This document shows positions 1-11,262 of a stretch of DNA of 64,000 nucleotides, one piece after another. Location: contig NC_088782.1 in assembly GCF_958450345.1 (NCBI RefSeq), positions 93,941,358-94,005,357 of the forward strand. The letters are read 5' to 3'. The DNA comes from Calliphora vicina (lineage: Eukaryota > Arthropoda > Insecta > Diptera > Calliphoridae). A program made the position numbers and the translations under genes. Numbering within the stretch: the first letter of the stretch is position 1; the number at the start of each line of letters is the position of its first letter. The notes below the pieces were generated by a model that was not told the DNA's origin, made no database searches, and saw only the letters and a list, made by a program, of their open reading frames with translations.

Positions 1-720
1 AATTCAGAATACAAGGTCTACATTAGGGTGGCCCTACATTAACGAAAGTGGTGAACATTGTTAAAAAATTATCCTGAACAAATTTTAGGTTACTCGATTG
101 GGGTTAAGCCCTCTGATATGCATTTAAAAAATTGCAATTTTTTCTGTTTTTGTAAAAATTATGCCATTACTTTTGCAATTTAATTTAAAAGAATAAAAAT
201 GTTTACGTAATTGTCGTTCTAATGAGACATAAAAAGCAGAAATTGGTTAAAAAATGTTATTCAAAATTCCCCAGGCCATTAACATATCTCAGGCCACTAG
301 AACAAGAAATGTAGGAACAAAATAAGAAATATTGAAATAAAAGCTTATTTTTACTTAACATATATCCATATTTACTTGTATATGAGTTTTTGTCGTCGTA
401 GGATACCTTTAACCTATTCGCAGGTATGACCAAAACAATTTTTTTAAAGGCAGTTTCAAAGCTCCATTTTCAAATATTGTTAAACAAATTTCAGAACTTT
501 TTGATCCTCTCATTGGGAACATAATATGGAATAAAAATATGAAAAATGTATGACAATACTTCCTAAAGTTTTTCCGTACCTGCGATTTAAATTTTACGAT
601 TTTCGAGAAAACTAATTTTTTGGCCATATTTTGGCAAATTAGCCTAATTTCCTTACTGTTATGAATTTTAAGTAAAACCTATTCAGAATATTATAGTCCA
701 GAAAATTGTAAATATACTCT
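1..720. repeat. Partial copy of a fold-back repeat (window edge)
   Basis: The stretch from about 120 to 400 matches the arms of the long inverted repeat at 18995-19975: shared landmarks are the 'aggccattaac...tctcaggccac' block near 275-298 and the 'tcgtaggatacc' block near 395-408. From about 410 to 710 it matches the inverted repeat's spacer read in the opposite direction. The copy is therefore one arm plus spacer, cut by the window edge or by truncation. The small frame on the - strand at 409-627 lies inside this repeat and is not a credible gene. Confidence 0.6.
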
Positions 721-1924
721 GAAAGTTTTACTAAAATTGACCATTGACCTTCACGAAACCTTAAATCGTGAAGGTAAAAGTTCAAATTTTTCAATATTCG
801 AACTGTTATTTATTTTTTGGCCGATTTTGATGAAACTTAAGAAGATTTCAAACCAAATATTATAAAAATACCAAAAAATCAATTTGTAAAAAAATCGAAA
901 AAGTACATTTTCTTCTGCGGCTCCTCTCATCTGGGGAGCAATATTGTTAAGTTTTTTGATGATTGTACCCCTTAAAAAATTAGACGCAAAGCCAACTGTT
1001 AAAAACTGATTGTATGAGTTTTAATTAAAATTTCTTAATTTCTTATTACAATTTGCTTTTATTAATATCTTTAACAAGTAGATAAGTGTAGTAGTATTGC
1101 AGCACGGGCAGAATTTCAAATAAATTGTATTATTATCTAGGCTTGCATAAACTGCCCAGCAGTTTTAGGGGACTGTCTCGAACTAGTGATTTTACCTATC
1201 ATTTAGGGTGACAACTTGTTACATAACTAGCTACGTGACTAGTTATTTTAACATGTGTATGTCCTAAGTAGAGGTCACCCTTTTGGATTAAAATGCGACT
1301 ATATAATAGCTGATCCAAAGTAGTCAACACATTTGATTCACATACATAGAGTCAGTTACCTAACATTCTACTTGATCAGCTACTTAACTAGTTATTTTAA
1401 CATTTACGGTTGCTAATTGACATCAAATAATCAGTTAAAAAGACATCTTAAGAACTCCTCCGACAACTCTCCAATAACTTACATCTACTGGATAAAATAA
1501 CTACTTTTGAAAGTGCAGTACAAAATAAACATTTAAAGTGACTACACTCAAGGTTACTTAGAGACACTAAAGTGACAATTGACAATTGACACTACGCTAT
1601 ATTACATGGGAAATCAGTATACTTAAGCAAGCAGAAAATAAACTGTATGAGAATTATATCAACAGAATTTGTATAAAACCAGTTTGTAAGAATTACTCAC
1701 AAAACGTTTAAGTGACTACACTCTAGAGACACTTAGGTGACAATTGACTTCACGCTAGAATACCTGGGATGTATAAAGTAACCAATTGACTTATCACTGC
1801 AAAATAAATTGCACATACGAGCCAAATGACCCAAAATATATCAATTGGAGTCAGCCAAGTGATCAGACATTAGTGAAAATTACTGTCTAGGGATACATTG
1901 ACTAATTGCTTAACTGCTGGGTAA
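721..1924. other. Gene-free stretch with diverged direct repeats
   Basis: No gene seen. From about 1500 to 1790 an 80-bp block occurs twice about 173 bp apart (1537-1621 and 1710-1785). Both contain 'agtgactacactc', then 'gagacact', 'gtgacaattgac' and an 'acgcta...atac.tggga' end. The phrase 'actagttattttaacat' also recurs near 1237 and 1387. These look like a decayed tandem array with a unit near 173 bp. Confidence 0.4.
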
Positions 1925-2059
1925 GTGTTTTCTTACAAATTTGTTACAAATAAAAACGCAATACTTCTACAAATTCTCATTATTAGGTGTATGACTTTTA
2001 TTTTTGTCTTTATTAACTTAGATGTAATTTTAGACGGTAAATATCTATCATTTATTCTG

Positions 2060-2805
2060 TTAGTTATTGAACATTATAGTGTAAACAAAAAAGTTTTTTT
2101 TTTGCTTCGAAAATATAAGTTCTGCTTTACTTCTATCGATTTCAACGTACCACAGATGATTTCTTCGGTTCAGAAGTGGTGATTTTGACACGTGAGTAGT
2201 GTTTATAAACCGGTTAACCGGGTTTTCTTCGAAATCTCGGTTTTTTGGGAACCGGTTAATTTTAAATGTTGATTTTCGATTAACCGGTTTATCCGTCCTA
2301 AAATCCATGATTTGAAATATTTTTGAAATCTGATAATGGTGTTTTATTAATTATTTGGTATGATTTATAATGAAAAATAATCACAGCTAAGAAGAAGTGC
2401 GTTTGCATCTTATAGGCTCCTTTTGGGACTCAATTTCATTTGACTGAGATAGTAATTTGGAAATTTTAAAAAATAAAATGTACTTAGCACTTTTGTATAT
2501 TTATAGTTATATATTTAATATTAACCATTCCTGACTACTGAAAACTAAAAATTTTAAAGCTGTGTATACTTTATAGGACATTTTATGTTTTCTACACATA
2601 TATGACGGTTAGCCGGTTTAACCGGTTTTTTAAAAAGTCGGTTTTTTATAAAAAGACTACACGTGAGACAAAGATGGTCCAGGCCAGCCAAAAAAGTTTA
2701 AAGACCGAGAATTAGAGGCATTACTCCATGAAGATTGTTGTCAAACTCAACAAGACATTGCATCGTTTTATGGCAGCAGGATTCATCCAAAAGCAGGGAT
2801 GAAAT
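2060..2805 (+). pseudogene. Mariner transposase N-terminal relic, split by a MITE
   Basis: Translation upstream of 2196 ends in a frame reading SGDFDTRE. Translation downstream of 2668 continues as KDGPGQPKKFKDRELEALL, then HEDCCQTQQDIASFYG. This is the linker and second helix-turn-helix region of a mariner transposase, where the family has a GDFD..., PGQPKKFED-like stretch followed by ELEALLDED and QTQEELA. A 463-bp MITE with an 8-bp target duplication sits between the two halves. The relic stops near 2805, where a fold-back repeat begins; the catalytic DDD region is absent. It cannot encode a working transposase. The 'agttattgaacattatagtgtaaa' block at 2063-2086 recurs inverted near 29053-29080, so it may be shared mariner-flank sequence. 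Confidence 0.7.
2197..2659. mobile_element. hAT-type MITE (463 bp) inside the mariner relic
   Basis: The ends are TAGTGTTTATAAACCGG on the left and, on the right, the inverse TAGTCTTTTTATAAAAAACCGG. They are flanked by an identical 8-bp duplication CACGTGAG at 2189-2196 and 2660-2667. The 8-bp duplication and TA-starting inverted ends fit the hAT superfamily. The interior is AT-rich with AACCGGTT motifs and no coding sequence. Removing it with one duplication rejoins the mariner reading frame. Confidence 0.75.
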
Positions 2806-2811
2806 AAAGCA

Positions 2812-3530
2812 GGGGAATAAAATTACCTTTAAGAAAGGCTTAACATGTTTTTAATCTTCACAGTCAATTTAGAAATATAATATTTTCTTGGCACGTATAG
2901 AAAACGAAGTTCCGAACAAAACAAGCTCTAAATGATTAAAATCTGTTTACAACTTTTGATTTTATAAACAAAAGATCAAGCAAATATCGCCTAATAACAT
3001 ATTAATATTTTTTCCCACATCTTTACAAAAAGTGTTCTATAATTTTTTTAATTTTTAAAAATTGTATACATTATTGAAAAGAATACACAATTTCCTATAC
3101 GTTGATATATAATATATATATCTTATCTTTTCCACTAGTCAAATTTATGGATTCAAAATCAACAACATACAGAAAAGTTACAGAATCTTTTCTTTTCTTG
3201 CCGTAAAAACGGCACTGCATTGCCGTCTATTGCAGTACTAAACATAGAAAACAGTGCACGATGTAGCTAATTACTACGTGTTATGTATCTTATCTTTTGT
3301 GAACAAAATTAAATATAGGGCTTGTTTTATTAACTTAGTTTTCTATATATGTGAAAAAAATTAAGATCGTATACGAATTTTCAATTTTTTAACTCCGTTT
3401 TAAAAACCAAAAATTTTGAAATATTTCTATAAAATTATTTTTTTTTTGCCAAATAAATTATATTTATAAAACAACTGCGAAGATTAAAAAGGTGTTAAGC
3501 CTTACTTAAAGGTAATTTTATTGTGGAATT
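2812..3530. repeat. Fold-back repeat
   Basis: The left arm (2817-2925) and right arm (about 3305-3524) are inverted copies. The blocks 'taaaattacctttaag.aaggcttaac', 'ttaatcttc' and 'ttctatacgtg' are found on both sides, with extra sequence in the right arm. The interior has two 'tatcttatctttt' copies (about 3119 and 3287). The right-arm sequence beyond 3480 recurs near 20370-20480. No coding content is seen. Confidence 0.55.
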
Positions 3531-4000
3531 TCGGTTTTTTCAGTTTATTCAAGAAACTAAACCGTTTTTGAATTACGCGAATATATGTTGTGCAACCTCC
3601 TCCAATTTCGAAATAACGGTATATCTCGAAAATACGAGCTAACCTAAAAAAACGGTTGGCACCATTGAATTCTGCGTACCCGAATTAGTTTAACCCACTG
3701 GGTGCCCTTCTTGACAGAAAAAAACTGTCAATTTGCACAATCGTGCACAATGACATTAATATCGTGGTGAAATTGGACATAAGTTTTATATTAACCTTAA
3801 CCGATCTTTTGTGAAGATCGGTCCATCATTTAGTAACAATACCATACAACTTTTCATAAAAAATGTACAAGTTTTAATTATGAATGTAATTTGATGATAC
3901 TTAGTATACATAATCCAATTGAGCAATGAATAAACTGCAATTTGCAAAACAATATAACTATGAAATCTTTAAGATCTGCAGATTTTCATTTGATTTCAAA
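3531..4000. repeat. Diverged interspersed repeat
   Basis: The block around 3490-3700, ending in 'gaattctgcgtacccgaatt' and 'gtttaacccactgggtg', is repeated in diverged form at 20375-20480 ('gattcagcgtactagaatt', 'gtttaatccgccgggtg'). Nothing gene-like is visible. Confidence 0.45.
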
Positions 4001-4430
4001 AGTACTGAGTCCAAACATTTTTAAATACTATATTTATTATGATTACTTTCGTATTTTTAATATACCAGTCCAAAAAAAAAATATTTTTCTTTTTGTATCT
4101 TTTATTTTCTCGTTTATCTAACCAAATATCCGTCTATGTACTTGTGTATATCTCTTTCTTGGCATTTTATATGTATTCTTTTTTTTATTTCATGTATTTC
4201 ATTGCATTTCTTAATTTTTTTTTCAGTCTTGTTTATTTTTGCATTTTTATTTGTTCTCTGTCTATTTACCTCTTTTACTTTGCATTGTGTATGTATCTTT
4301 TTCAAACTTTTTCTTTATTTGCAACTTTTATATTGTTTATTTATTCTCTGAGTTTTCTCTCTTTTCTTAATGGATTTAATTTTTATTTTTTTTTGCAACA
4401 ACTTGCAACGCTGTTCGCGTGAATGTTGAT
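4001..4430. other. T-rich low-complexity tract
   Basis: This tract is strongly T-rich on the + strand. It creates long open frames rich in Phe, Leu, Tyr and Ser (for example 4039-4422) that have no domain-like composition. I do not regard them as genes. Confidence 0.6.
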
Positions 4431-4789
4431 TCTTGGTCGTGGCAGCCGTCCATTTGTTTGGTTTTGTGAATAATAAAACGTTTATTGTTGATTGATTGTT
4501 GATATTGCAATACGATAATATTTTTAAACTGGGTTCTTGAGTTGAAACAGAAAGTCGACTTTTCGACATTTTAAAATTTTAGACTTTGCCGTTTCGAGTC
4601 GAGTTTTCATGACTTTTTCCATCTTTCCGAATTTGTATCCTATTTAAAAAAAATATATTTTTTTGTTAGTCAACTTTTTTGAGAGAGTTCGACTTTTCTC
4701 CGACCAAAAAGACGATTTCTAATTTTAGACTTATTTCGGCAAAAAGTCGAATGTTCGAACAATTGTCTTATAGAACGGTAGTTCAGCTC
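4431..4789. other. Unassigned AT-rich stretch with GTCGA motifs
   Basis: The motifs 'gtcgacttttcgac' (about 4553) and 'gttcgacttttctccgac' (about 4687), each followed by a 'aattttagactt' block, suggest a diverged duplicated or inverted mobile-element end. No boundaries could be fixed. Confidence 0.3.
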
Positions 4790-5190
4790 TTCCGATATGA
4801 ATCATTTTCTGAGTTGATTAAACGATGTTCGTTTCTGAGTACAGATCGCAATTTAAAAGTTATTTCGACCAGTTTAGTAGTACGAAGCCTATTGAAACTG
4901 GCTGATATCGGTCCATTATTTCAGCTAGCCCCATACATAAGTCCTTCCGAAATTGGACTTTATCAGTCATAACTGTTTAATTTATTTAGGTACATATATA
5001 CACAAATTTCGTTCCAAAGAATGATGATCGGTCTATAATTAAGCACAGCTCCTATATAAGGCCAGGTTCCGATAATCACTTTAATATAAATAATCACTTT
5101 AGCATAAATCTCTTAAATCACATGACTTAATTTTATGGCGATCAGCCCATAATTAGTCGTAGTTCCTATATAAGGCTTATGGGTCTTATT
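4790..5190 (+). repeat. Fragment of the abundant 'gaccgat' repeat family
   Basis: Phrases such as 'gatatcggtccattatttcagctagcc', 'ttccgaaattggacttta' and 'atgatcggtctataatta' match the full copy at 6098-6790. The order and divergence fit a decayed fragment. Confidence 0.55.
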
Positions 5191-6097
5191 TTAACCAAAA
5201 ACAGACTTGTTTTTTAGTGCATATTTTTTATATTTTAAGAGCATATTTTTCGTTTTTAGTGCATATTTTAGGTTGCCCTGGTTATTAAACAAAATTTTGT
5301 AAATTAAACAAAAGATAACTTTTACAATTAAGTAAACTAGCAGTATCACAAAGCATTCAAATGATGCTTGAAACACTTTTTCAAATTGAAACGTACATAT
5401 GTAAAAGAAGTATACATATGTATGTATATTTATTATTTGTCCATACTAATTGACCAAAACACTACAACTTTATAAATAGGGCATTTTTCCCCTACAAGTA
5501 CATAAAGAGCTTGAAATAGAAGTGCGTATTCACATGTAAATTAGTATCTGTATGTTACCATAGTGTGACAAACATTTAGCAGTACAGATTATTAAAATAA
5601 GTTTAATACTAGGAAGATAATATATAGACTCCGGGAAATATTGGACCATAAGGAAAAACCATAGGGAAGAGCAAGGAGCTGAATATCTAAAAACGTAAAA
5701 ACATCAAAACTAATATCAAACTGCATTAAAGCTTTGTATACTATCATATTGATCGCACTGTATGTAATAAATAGTACATAGTTTAATATATAAGCCCTGG
5801 GCTAATCTTGCCAAATGTGTATTTATAAGAGTTTGTATGTTTTTGAACAAAATGTTGAACGTATTTGTGCAAGTCCATCTAGATGTACAATTATTCATAC
5901 ATAAATACCTCCATTTATTTAGCTTTTGTTGTTATTTTTACGTACAAACATGCATATGTACGTTAGGATGGCCCCTTCTAAATCGAGAAAAATTGGTTAT
6001 AGATATTTATTGTTATATATCATTTCTAAAAAGGATTGTTGCACTTAAAAAGCGAAATCAGAAGACATCAAGTTAGTTTCCACTGCAATATCTAAAA
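5191..6097. other. Unassigned AT-rich stretch
   Basis: The stretch contains two 'tttagtgcatatttt' repeats near 5215-5270 and a possible hAT-like end 'ggttgccctggtt' near 5271. A 'taggatggcccc' block near 5964 resembles the TAGGGTGGCC end of the MITE at 57058-57794. No gene is visible. Confidence 0.35.
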
Positions 6098-6790
6098 ATA
6101 AGTAAGAAAGTATGGTCGGTCAAGCCCGATCATATAATACCCTACACTAAGTAAAAGAGCAAAAACATTTTTCTTTTAAAATTTAAGTGGGCCTTATATG
6201 GGGGCTATGAGCAATTATAGACCGATCACCATGAAATTAGGACGTGTGATTTACGTCTATATTAAAGTTGTGTTGAATTTTGTGTATATAACTACTTTTT
6301 TAAGCGATTTATGCACGTTAAAGTGATTTTCGGAAGCGGGTCTATATGGGAGCTATGACTAATTATGGACCGATCGTAACAAAATTTGGTGACATGAATT
6401 TTGTATTTATAAAACTTATTTGGAGCGGAATTTGTGGAGATACATTTATAAATTAAACATTTATGACCGATAAAGTCCAATTTCGGAAGGACATTTGTAT
6501 GGGGGCTATGTGAAATAATGGACCGATTTCAGCCAGTTTCAATAGGTTTGGTCCTTGGGCCGAAAAAACAATATGTACCAAATTTGTTCGAAATATCTTC
6601 AAAATTGTGACCTGTACTCTGTACCTTACATGGACAGCCAGACGGACATCGTTTAATCGACTCAGAAAGTGATTCTAAGTCGATCGGTATATTTAAGGTG
6701 GGTGTTAGACTAATATTTTTGGGCGTTACAAACATCTGCACAAACACATTATACCCTCCCCACTATGGTGGTGTAGGGTATAATAATAAA
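6098..6790 (+). repeat. Near full-length copy of the abundant 'gaccgat' interspersed repeat
   Basis: It begins 'agtaagaaagtatggtcggt' and 'tataataccctacac', and ends 'ggtggtgtagggtataata', so its ends carry a short imperfect inverted repeat. The body has several 'tatgggagctatgactaatt.tggaccgat' blocks about 130-150 bp apart. Related fragments appear at 4790-5190, 20030-20120, 20520-20805, 34090-34470, 36164-36280, 45215-45460, 48060-48500, 49600-50056, 53210-53850 and possibly 32640-32760. I recognise it as a common fly-type dispersed repeat but cannot give its class. Open frames inside it are broken and low in information. Confidence 0.65.
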
Positions 6791-7284
6791 CAATTTTTAA
6801 AGAAAATAATAAAAATTTTGAATCTGCTTTGGAATTTTTTTTAAATGCTATTTTAAAACAAACTAAACCTTACTATTAGTTGGAAACCTAACTACTTCTA
6901 TTTAGGGTCCGTCCTAATGCACGTATCTCTTTCTAAATGTAGTTGCTATACAAATGTATTTGTTTCTCAATGCGTATATACTGCTTTTCTGCTTTTAGAT
7001 TTTTTTTTGTATTCGCTGCAAAGTGCATAGAAAGATAAATCTGTGCCTACTTTCAAATTAGAGAGTATCTGTATATACTTGCAATATAGTGAGGAGAACT
7101 CTCTGTAGCTAAACAAAACTCTCTACATTGTATGACAACTCTTGCATTTAGTTAGCAAATCAATGCTGAAACTCATTGCAGGACAATCTTCGGCCCACAA
7201 CTTTATTTGGAATTATTTATGTATCTAAACTAAACTGGGTTGGAAAAGTTGATTCGATCGTACATTTTTCATTAAGAAAAGTAA
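6791..7284. other. Unassigned stretch
   Basis: No repeat boundary or coding signal was seen in this AT-rich sequence. Confidence 0.4.
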
Positions 7285-8047
7285 CATCCCAGTATGCAAA
7301 ATGATTCGAAGTTATTCGAAAATTAATCATTTTTTCGTAAAATTTTATCGATATCGACTTCGATATAATGTCGAGAATGTGCGTGTTTTCCTAAGTAGTG
7401 TGCAGAGCGATAAAGAGTCGAAAATTATTTATTATTCTGATTCTAATTTTTATCGATATACTATACCTTTTTCGGTATTAAAAATGTTCTAAATTGATTC
7501 GATTTCGATTAAATATATGTATGAACAATTTCGCATACTTTATACCATCGAGCAATTTCTTCTTGAAATAATGCATATTCAATACCTTTATTATTATCCA
7601 ATAATGTTGCGTTAGATGTGTTTTCATTTTCAAATGCAATAAACTCTGCACATATTTCTGATGTTTGCTGATTATGAGATTCGAATTGTCAAAAACAACA
7701 TCAATAATTGGCTGCGCTTTTCTTTTAAGACGTCTTTGATCCATTTTGCGTGTTAAACTATATTTTTATGAATATGTTATTGATAGAATAAGAAATAAAA
7801 TTTTATTTTTTCACAAATTGACAAAAGACTAATATGTATGAATATATGAATTTGTTAATTTGTGCAAAAATAAAATTTGACATTAAAAAAAAACTCGAAC
7901 ATTATTCGCCATTTCTATAAAATATTACAATACGATATTCTAAAAAATGTAGATTGGATAGAGCATCATAATAAATTCATATTTTCGATTTTAATTCGAA
8001 ATAAGTTCGATAAAAAGAACTGGCTCGAAATGTTGCATACTGGGATG
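7285..8047. mobile_element. TIR element, 763 bp, class uncertain
   Basis: A perfect 14-bp terminal inverted repeat, CATCCCAGTATGCA, lies at 7285-7298 and 8034-8047. Subterminal sequence rich in TTCGA motifs follows at both ends. A clear target duplication is not visible (flanks gtaa and gtac). The interior has two short open frames (7478-7744 on -, 7301-7492 on +) without recognisable domains. A hAT-like non-autonomous element is my best guess. Confidence 0.55.
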
Positions 8048-8350
8048 GTACACAAATTCCTATACTCGGAATGATTTCCTGCTATATCTTACTATTTTTT
8101 GTAGAAAATCATGTACACATATAAAAATATATCCTTAACAGTATATTATAACAGAATTTTCTATTGAAAATCTTGTGTATAATAGTATTTCTATAAAAAA
8201 TCATATGTTTAACTGTATAATAGTAAAACGTTAGTATAATAGTATTTTTTGTAGAAAATCTTCAATATAACAAACAGTATTTTCTATAAAAAATCTTTAG
8301 TATTTTATTTTTACAAATGAATTGCAACAAAAAACTAAGCTAATCTATTT
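8048..8350. repeat. Degenerate tandem repeat around 'tagtattttctataaaaaatc'
   Basis: Between about 8090 and 8310 a unit resembling 'ataatagtattt.ctataaaaaatc' recurs four or five times at roughly 45-60 bp spacing with heavy divergence. No coding content. Confidence 0.45.
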
Positions 8351-9076
8351 TCTATATAAATAAAAATCAAATATCGTTCGTTAGTAATTGCATCAGTTGA
8401 GTCCATCTTAGAAAAATTGGCCACGCCCACTTTTTTTCCATTTACCTTAAATCGGAAAACGGCTGCAACGATTTCGCTAATTTTTTTCTGAAATGTGCGT
8501 ACTAATCCAATTTAAGTTTTTACTGAAAAAAAATTGACCAAGCCCACATTTTTTTAATTTATCCTCCTCAGTCCCAAGGAAAAACCAAGCGTCGGAAGTC
8601 TTCAACATTATTTTTTTTATGCTTCTGGAAGAAACAATAGAATACAAAATTTGTTCAAGGACATAAAGGACGAAAGGATTCTGAGATATTGTAGATGCAG
8701 CCAGCTGGAAATAATGCTAAAATAAGGGTCTACCAACAAATTTAATGAAAATATATGTACCTTACCTGGATTATTGAATTGTTAACAACAAAATTATATA
8801 TTTCTTTTAGTTTTTATACTTCACAACTTTAAATTGAAATCGTTAAGTGCTCAAGGAAACGTGTTCTACGAACAACTGATCACAAAAATAAATAAAAAAA
8901 TTGTTAAGCAGGTCTGCAGACGTTTGAAAAATGTCTATTAGGCTGCACGCCAGGACCGAGGAGTATATCTAAAATCGTAGAACTCCAGGACAGATTTGTG
9001 TAATTTTTTTGGAAATGCTTTCAATAGTCCATAAAAGTATTTTACAGAAAGAAAAATTGTTTACGACCACTAATAC

Positions 9077-10320
9077 ATTTGCAAATATGTAACCAAAGGC
9101 AGTGACATGGATGAGTTATTGCTAAGAATTCCAATGATGAAGTCACTCAATTTCAAATGGGCCGTTATGTTAGCAGTAACGAAGCAATTTGGCGCATTTT
9201 TCATTTGCCATTCCTGAAAAACATCCAAATGTACGGATAAATGAAGTAGCCGTATATCTGGAAAATGGTCAAAGAGTGTACTTTACTGAAGAGAATGTAT
9301 TACAACGAGTTGATCTACCGCAATCTACAGCATTGACCAACTTTTTTGAAATGTGAATCAATCGTAAAATGTTCAACAATGAAATCCAATTCCAAGTTTC
9401 CCCATTTATTTTCTATTGACGCATTAGGTGTCGCATTTATACAGTCCATCCATGAAACGATGAGTATTTCTGTTTGCGTTTGCTATTTGTCAACGTTCGT
9501 GGCCCAACATAATTCCAAGTTTTGCGAACTATAAATGGTATAGTGAAGCGTGTCAACGCTTACGATTTTTAGAGAATTACACTCTTTGGGAATAGATGCG
9601 TATTAGAACATCGTATCCAAATTCGCAACTAAGTGAGGAAATTTATAGCGAGGCTTTCATATTAATTTAGGATATGTCTTTGATGATGTCGAACAAGTTA
9701 TTATCCGATGCACGATGCATTTAATCAACAGTTTTGACGCGAAAAACAATATGAGGGAATCATTTCACAAAAGTTCCACTGTTGAATCGACAACAAAAAT
9801 ATGCTTACGAGGGATTTTCTTTTGACGCTCGCGGTAGAACTGGAAAAAGTTGATCGCGATGATTTTGGCACTGCATCTACGTTATTGGAAGGCGGTCGAA
9901 CTGCTTATTCAGCACTCCAGTTGCCATTGAATATACAAATCAATGAAAATCCAACATTTCCAAGAACAGTGCGATGACCAAAGTTATGTAGCAAAGCAAA
10001 CTGATCGTTTGGGATGAGTGTACAATGGCGCATAAAAAGTCTTCGGAGGTTTTAGACAAAAAGTGGATTCCGTTACTTCCCAAGATGATGTCATCAAGTA
10101 CCCAACCGAGTTTTTAAACTCGCTGGAATTACGCGGATTACCGACTCACAATCTTAAACTGAAAGTCGGATCGGTAATTATAATGTTACGAAACATAAAC
10201 CAACGACGTCTTTGTAATGGCTTGCCGATTTTCGGTAAAAAACCTGATGAATTACGTCATCGAAGCAACAATACTTAAAGGAAAGTACAAATTAGAGGAC
10301 GTTTTGATACCACAGATCCC
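9077..10320 (+). pseudogene. Helitron Rep/helicase (PIF1-type) relic
   Basis: In shifting frames the translation gives CKYVTKGSD, then GRYVSSNEAIWRI, then HPNVRIN..VAVYLENGQRVYFT and LPQSTALTNFF, all landmarks of the region just upstream of the Helitron helicase. Further on come RQQKYAYEG, a decayed Walker-A-like stretch 'FDARGRTGK', GGRTAYSALQLPLN, TMAHKKS and finally IKYPTEFLNSLELRGLPTHN and LKLKVGS..IMLRNINQRRLCNG from helicase motifs near the C-terminus. Frameshifts and stops separate these blocks. In the intact family the protein nicks and unwinds DNA for rolling-circle transposition; this copy cannot. The last codons run into a hairpin at 10269-10395, and the terminal helicase motif is missing. 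Confidence 0.8.
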
Positions 10321-10395
10321 AATGGTGTCGGTGGGAGCAATTGGGATCTATGGTATCAAAACGTCCTCTAATTTGTAATTTCCTTTTAAGTATTG
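10269..10395. repeat. Long hairpin inside the Helitron relic
   Basis: Left arm 10269-10323 ('caatacttaaaggaaagtac...') and right arm 10340-10395 ('attgggatctatggtatc...') are inverted copies of about 55 bp with only a few differences, separated by a 16-bp spacer. The left arm is genuine helicase coding sequence (EDVLIPQIPMV), so the right arm arose by inverted duplication of coding DNA. It replaces the expected remaining helicase C-terminus. Confidence 0.8.
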
Positions 10396-10734
10396 TCATT
10401 CGATTAAAATTTAGTAAAAATTATTACTCTCTCTCTCAAATTATATGGCTGACACAAAAACAAAATTCATTAATTTACATGTATTTTATTGTTGCAGGAC
10501 TTAGAATTTTGACTTAGGTTTATCATTCAAAAATAAGTTTTTTCTGTTTCTAACTCTTTTTTCACATTTCAAACAGCTTCTTACAAATCGAACACAAAGC
10601 TTTTTTTAATTTGGACAGGACAACATCTGTCGGGTCAGCTACTATTTAATACTAATTTTTACTGGAAAAAATAATACAAACTCGTAAAAGGTTTGCATTT
10701 TTACTTTTTGTTAAAAAATTATTTTATTTAAATA

Positions 10735-11262
10735 TTTTGTTGCTCCTCATTTATTTCATTGCATCTGTGATTCATGGAATCAGCAAATTTTTTGTAAACG
10801 TCCTTGTCAATTGAAACCACTCTTCCTGGATTTTTTCCCGCAATTCGTCCTTGTTTTTCGGACTGAAACCCTCCTGCTTCCTCTTGAGCACTCCCTAAAG
10901 ATGTTCTAATCGCTTAAGGTCCGGAGACTGCGAAGGTCATTCCATAAGAGGTACCTTGTTGACAGCAAACCAGTCCTTTGCCAATTGAGAAGTGCTTCTG
11001 ATCATTGTACTGCTGAAACTCCCATCTTAAGGGCATCTCTTCCTCAGCAAATGGAAGCATTATGCTTTGCAATATATAATCCAATATATTGGACCGACAC
11101 CAGAAGAGGAGAAACACTCCCATATCATGATGGATCCACCGCCGTGTTTTATGATCTTCTTGGTATATTTTGTATCATATGCCTTATTGTCTGGGCGCCT
11201 AACATAATGTTTCCCATCGGATCCAAACAAATTTATCTTTACCCAAGAAGACCGTAAAACAA
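10735..11262 (-). pseudogene. Tc1-type transposase relic (C-terminal half)
   Basis: The - strand reads INLFGSDGKHYVRRP, then KHGGGSIMIWECFSSSGVGPI, then MPLRWEFQQ.NDQKH in a second frame, followed by AIRT-like decayed sequence and VVSIDKD..KKFADSMNHRC near the end. These correspond to the FGSDG/VWRP, KHGGGSVMVWGCF, FQQDNDPKHT and C-terminal SMHRR stretches of Tc1 transposases. The FQQDNDPKH aspartate that is part of the DDE triad is displaced by an extra residue (QQYNDQKH). The N-terminal DNA-binding half is absent and several frameshifts are present. It is non-functional. Confidence 0.75.

Larger units (their letters stand above)
8351..10643 (+). mobile_element. Degraded Helitron
   Basis: The left end 'tctatataaataaaaatc' followed by 'gttcgttag' and 'cggaaaacggctgcaacgattt' is typical of insect Helitron 5' ends. 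The right end has a hairpin (GACAG at 10614-10618, CTGTC at 10627-10631), then 'gggtcagctac', a mutated form of the CTAG-type 3' end. Between them lies a broken Rep/helicase coding region (about 9077-10320). The 5' flanking base is not the expected A, so the exact left boundary is uncertain. Confidence 0.65.

Noticed and set aside
4039..4422. 127-codon open frame on the + strand
   Set aside because: It lies in a T-rich tract; the protein is almost only Phe, Leu, Tyr, Ser and Ile with no domain pattern, and overlapping frames on both strands are equally open.
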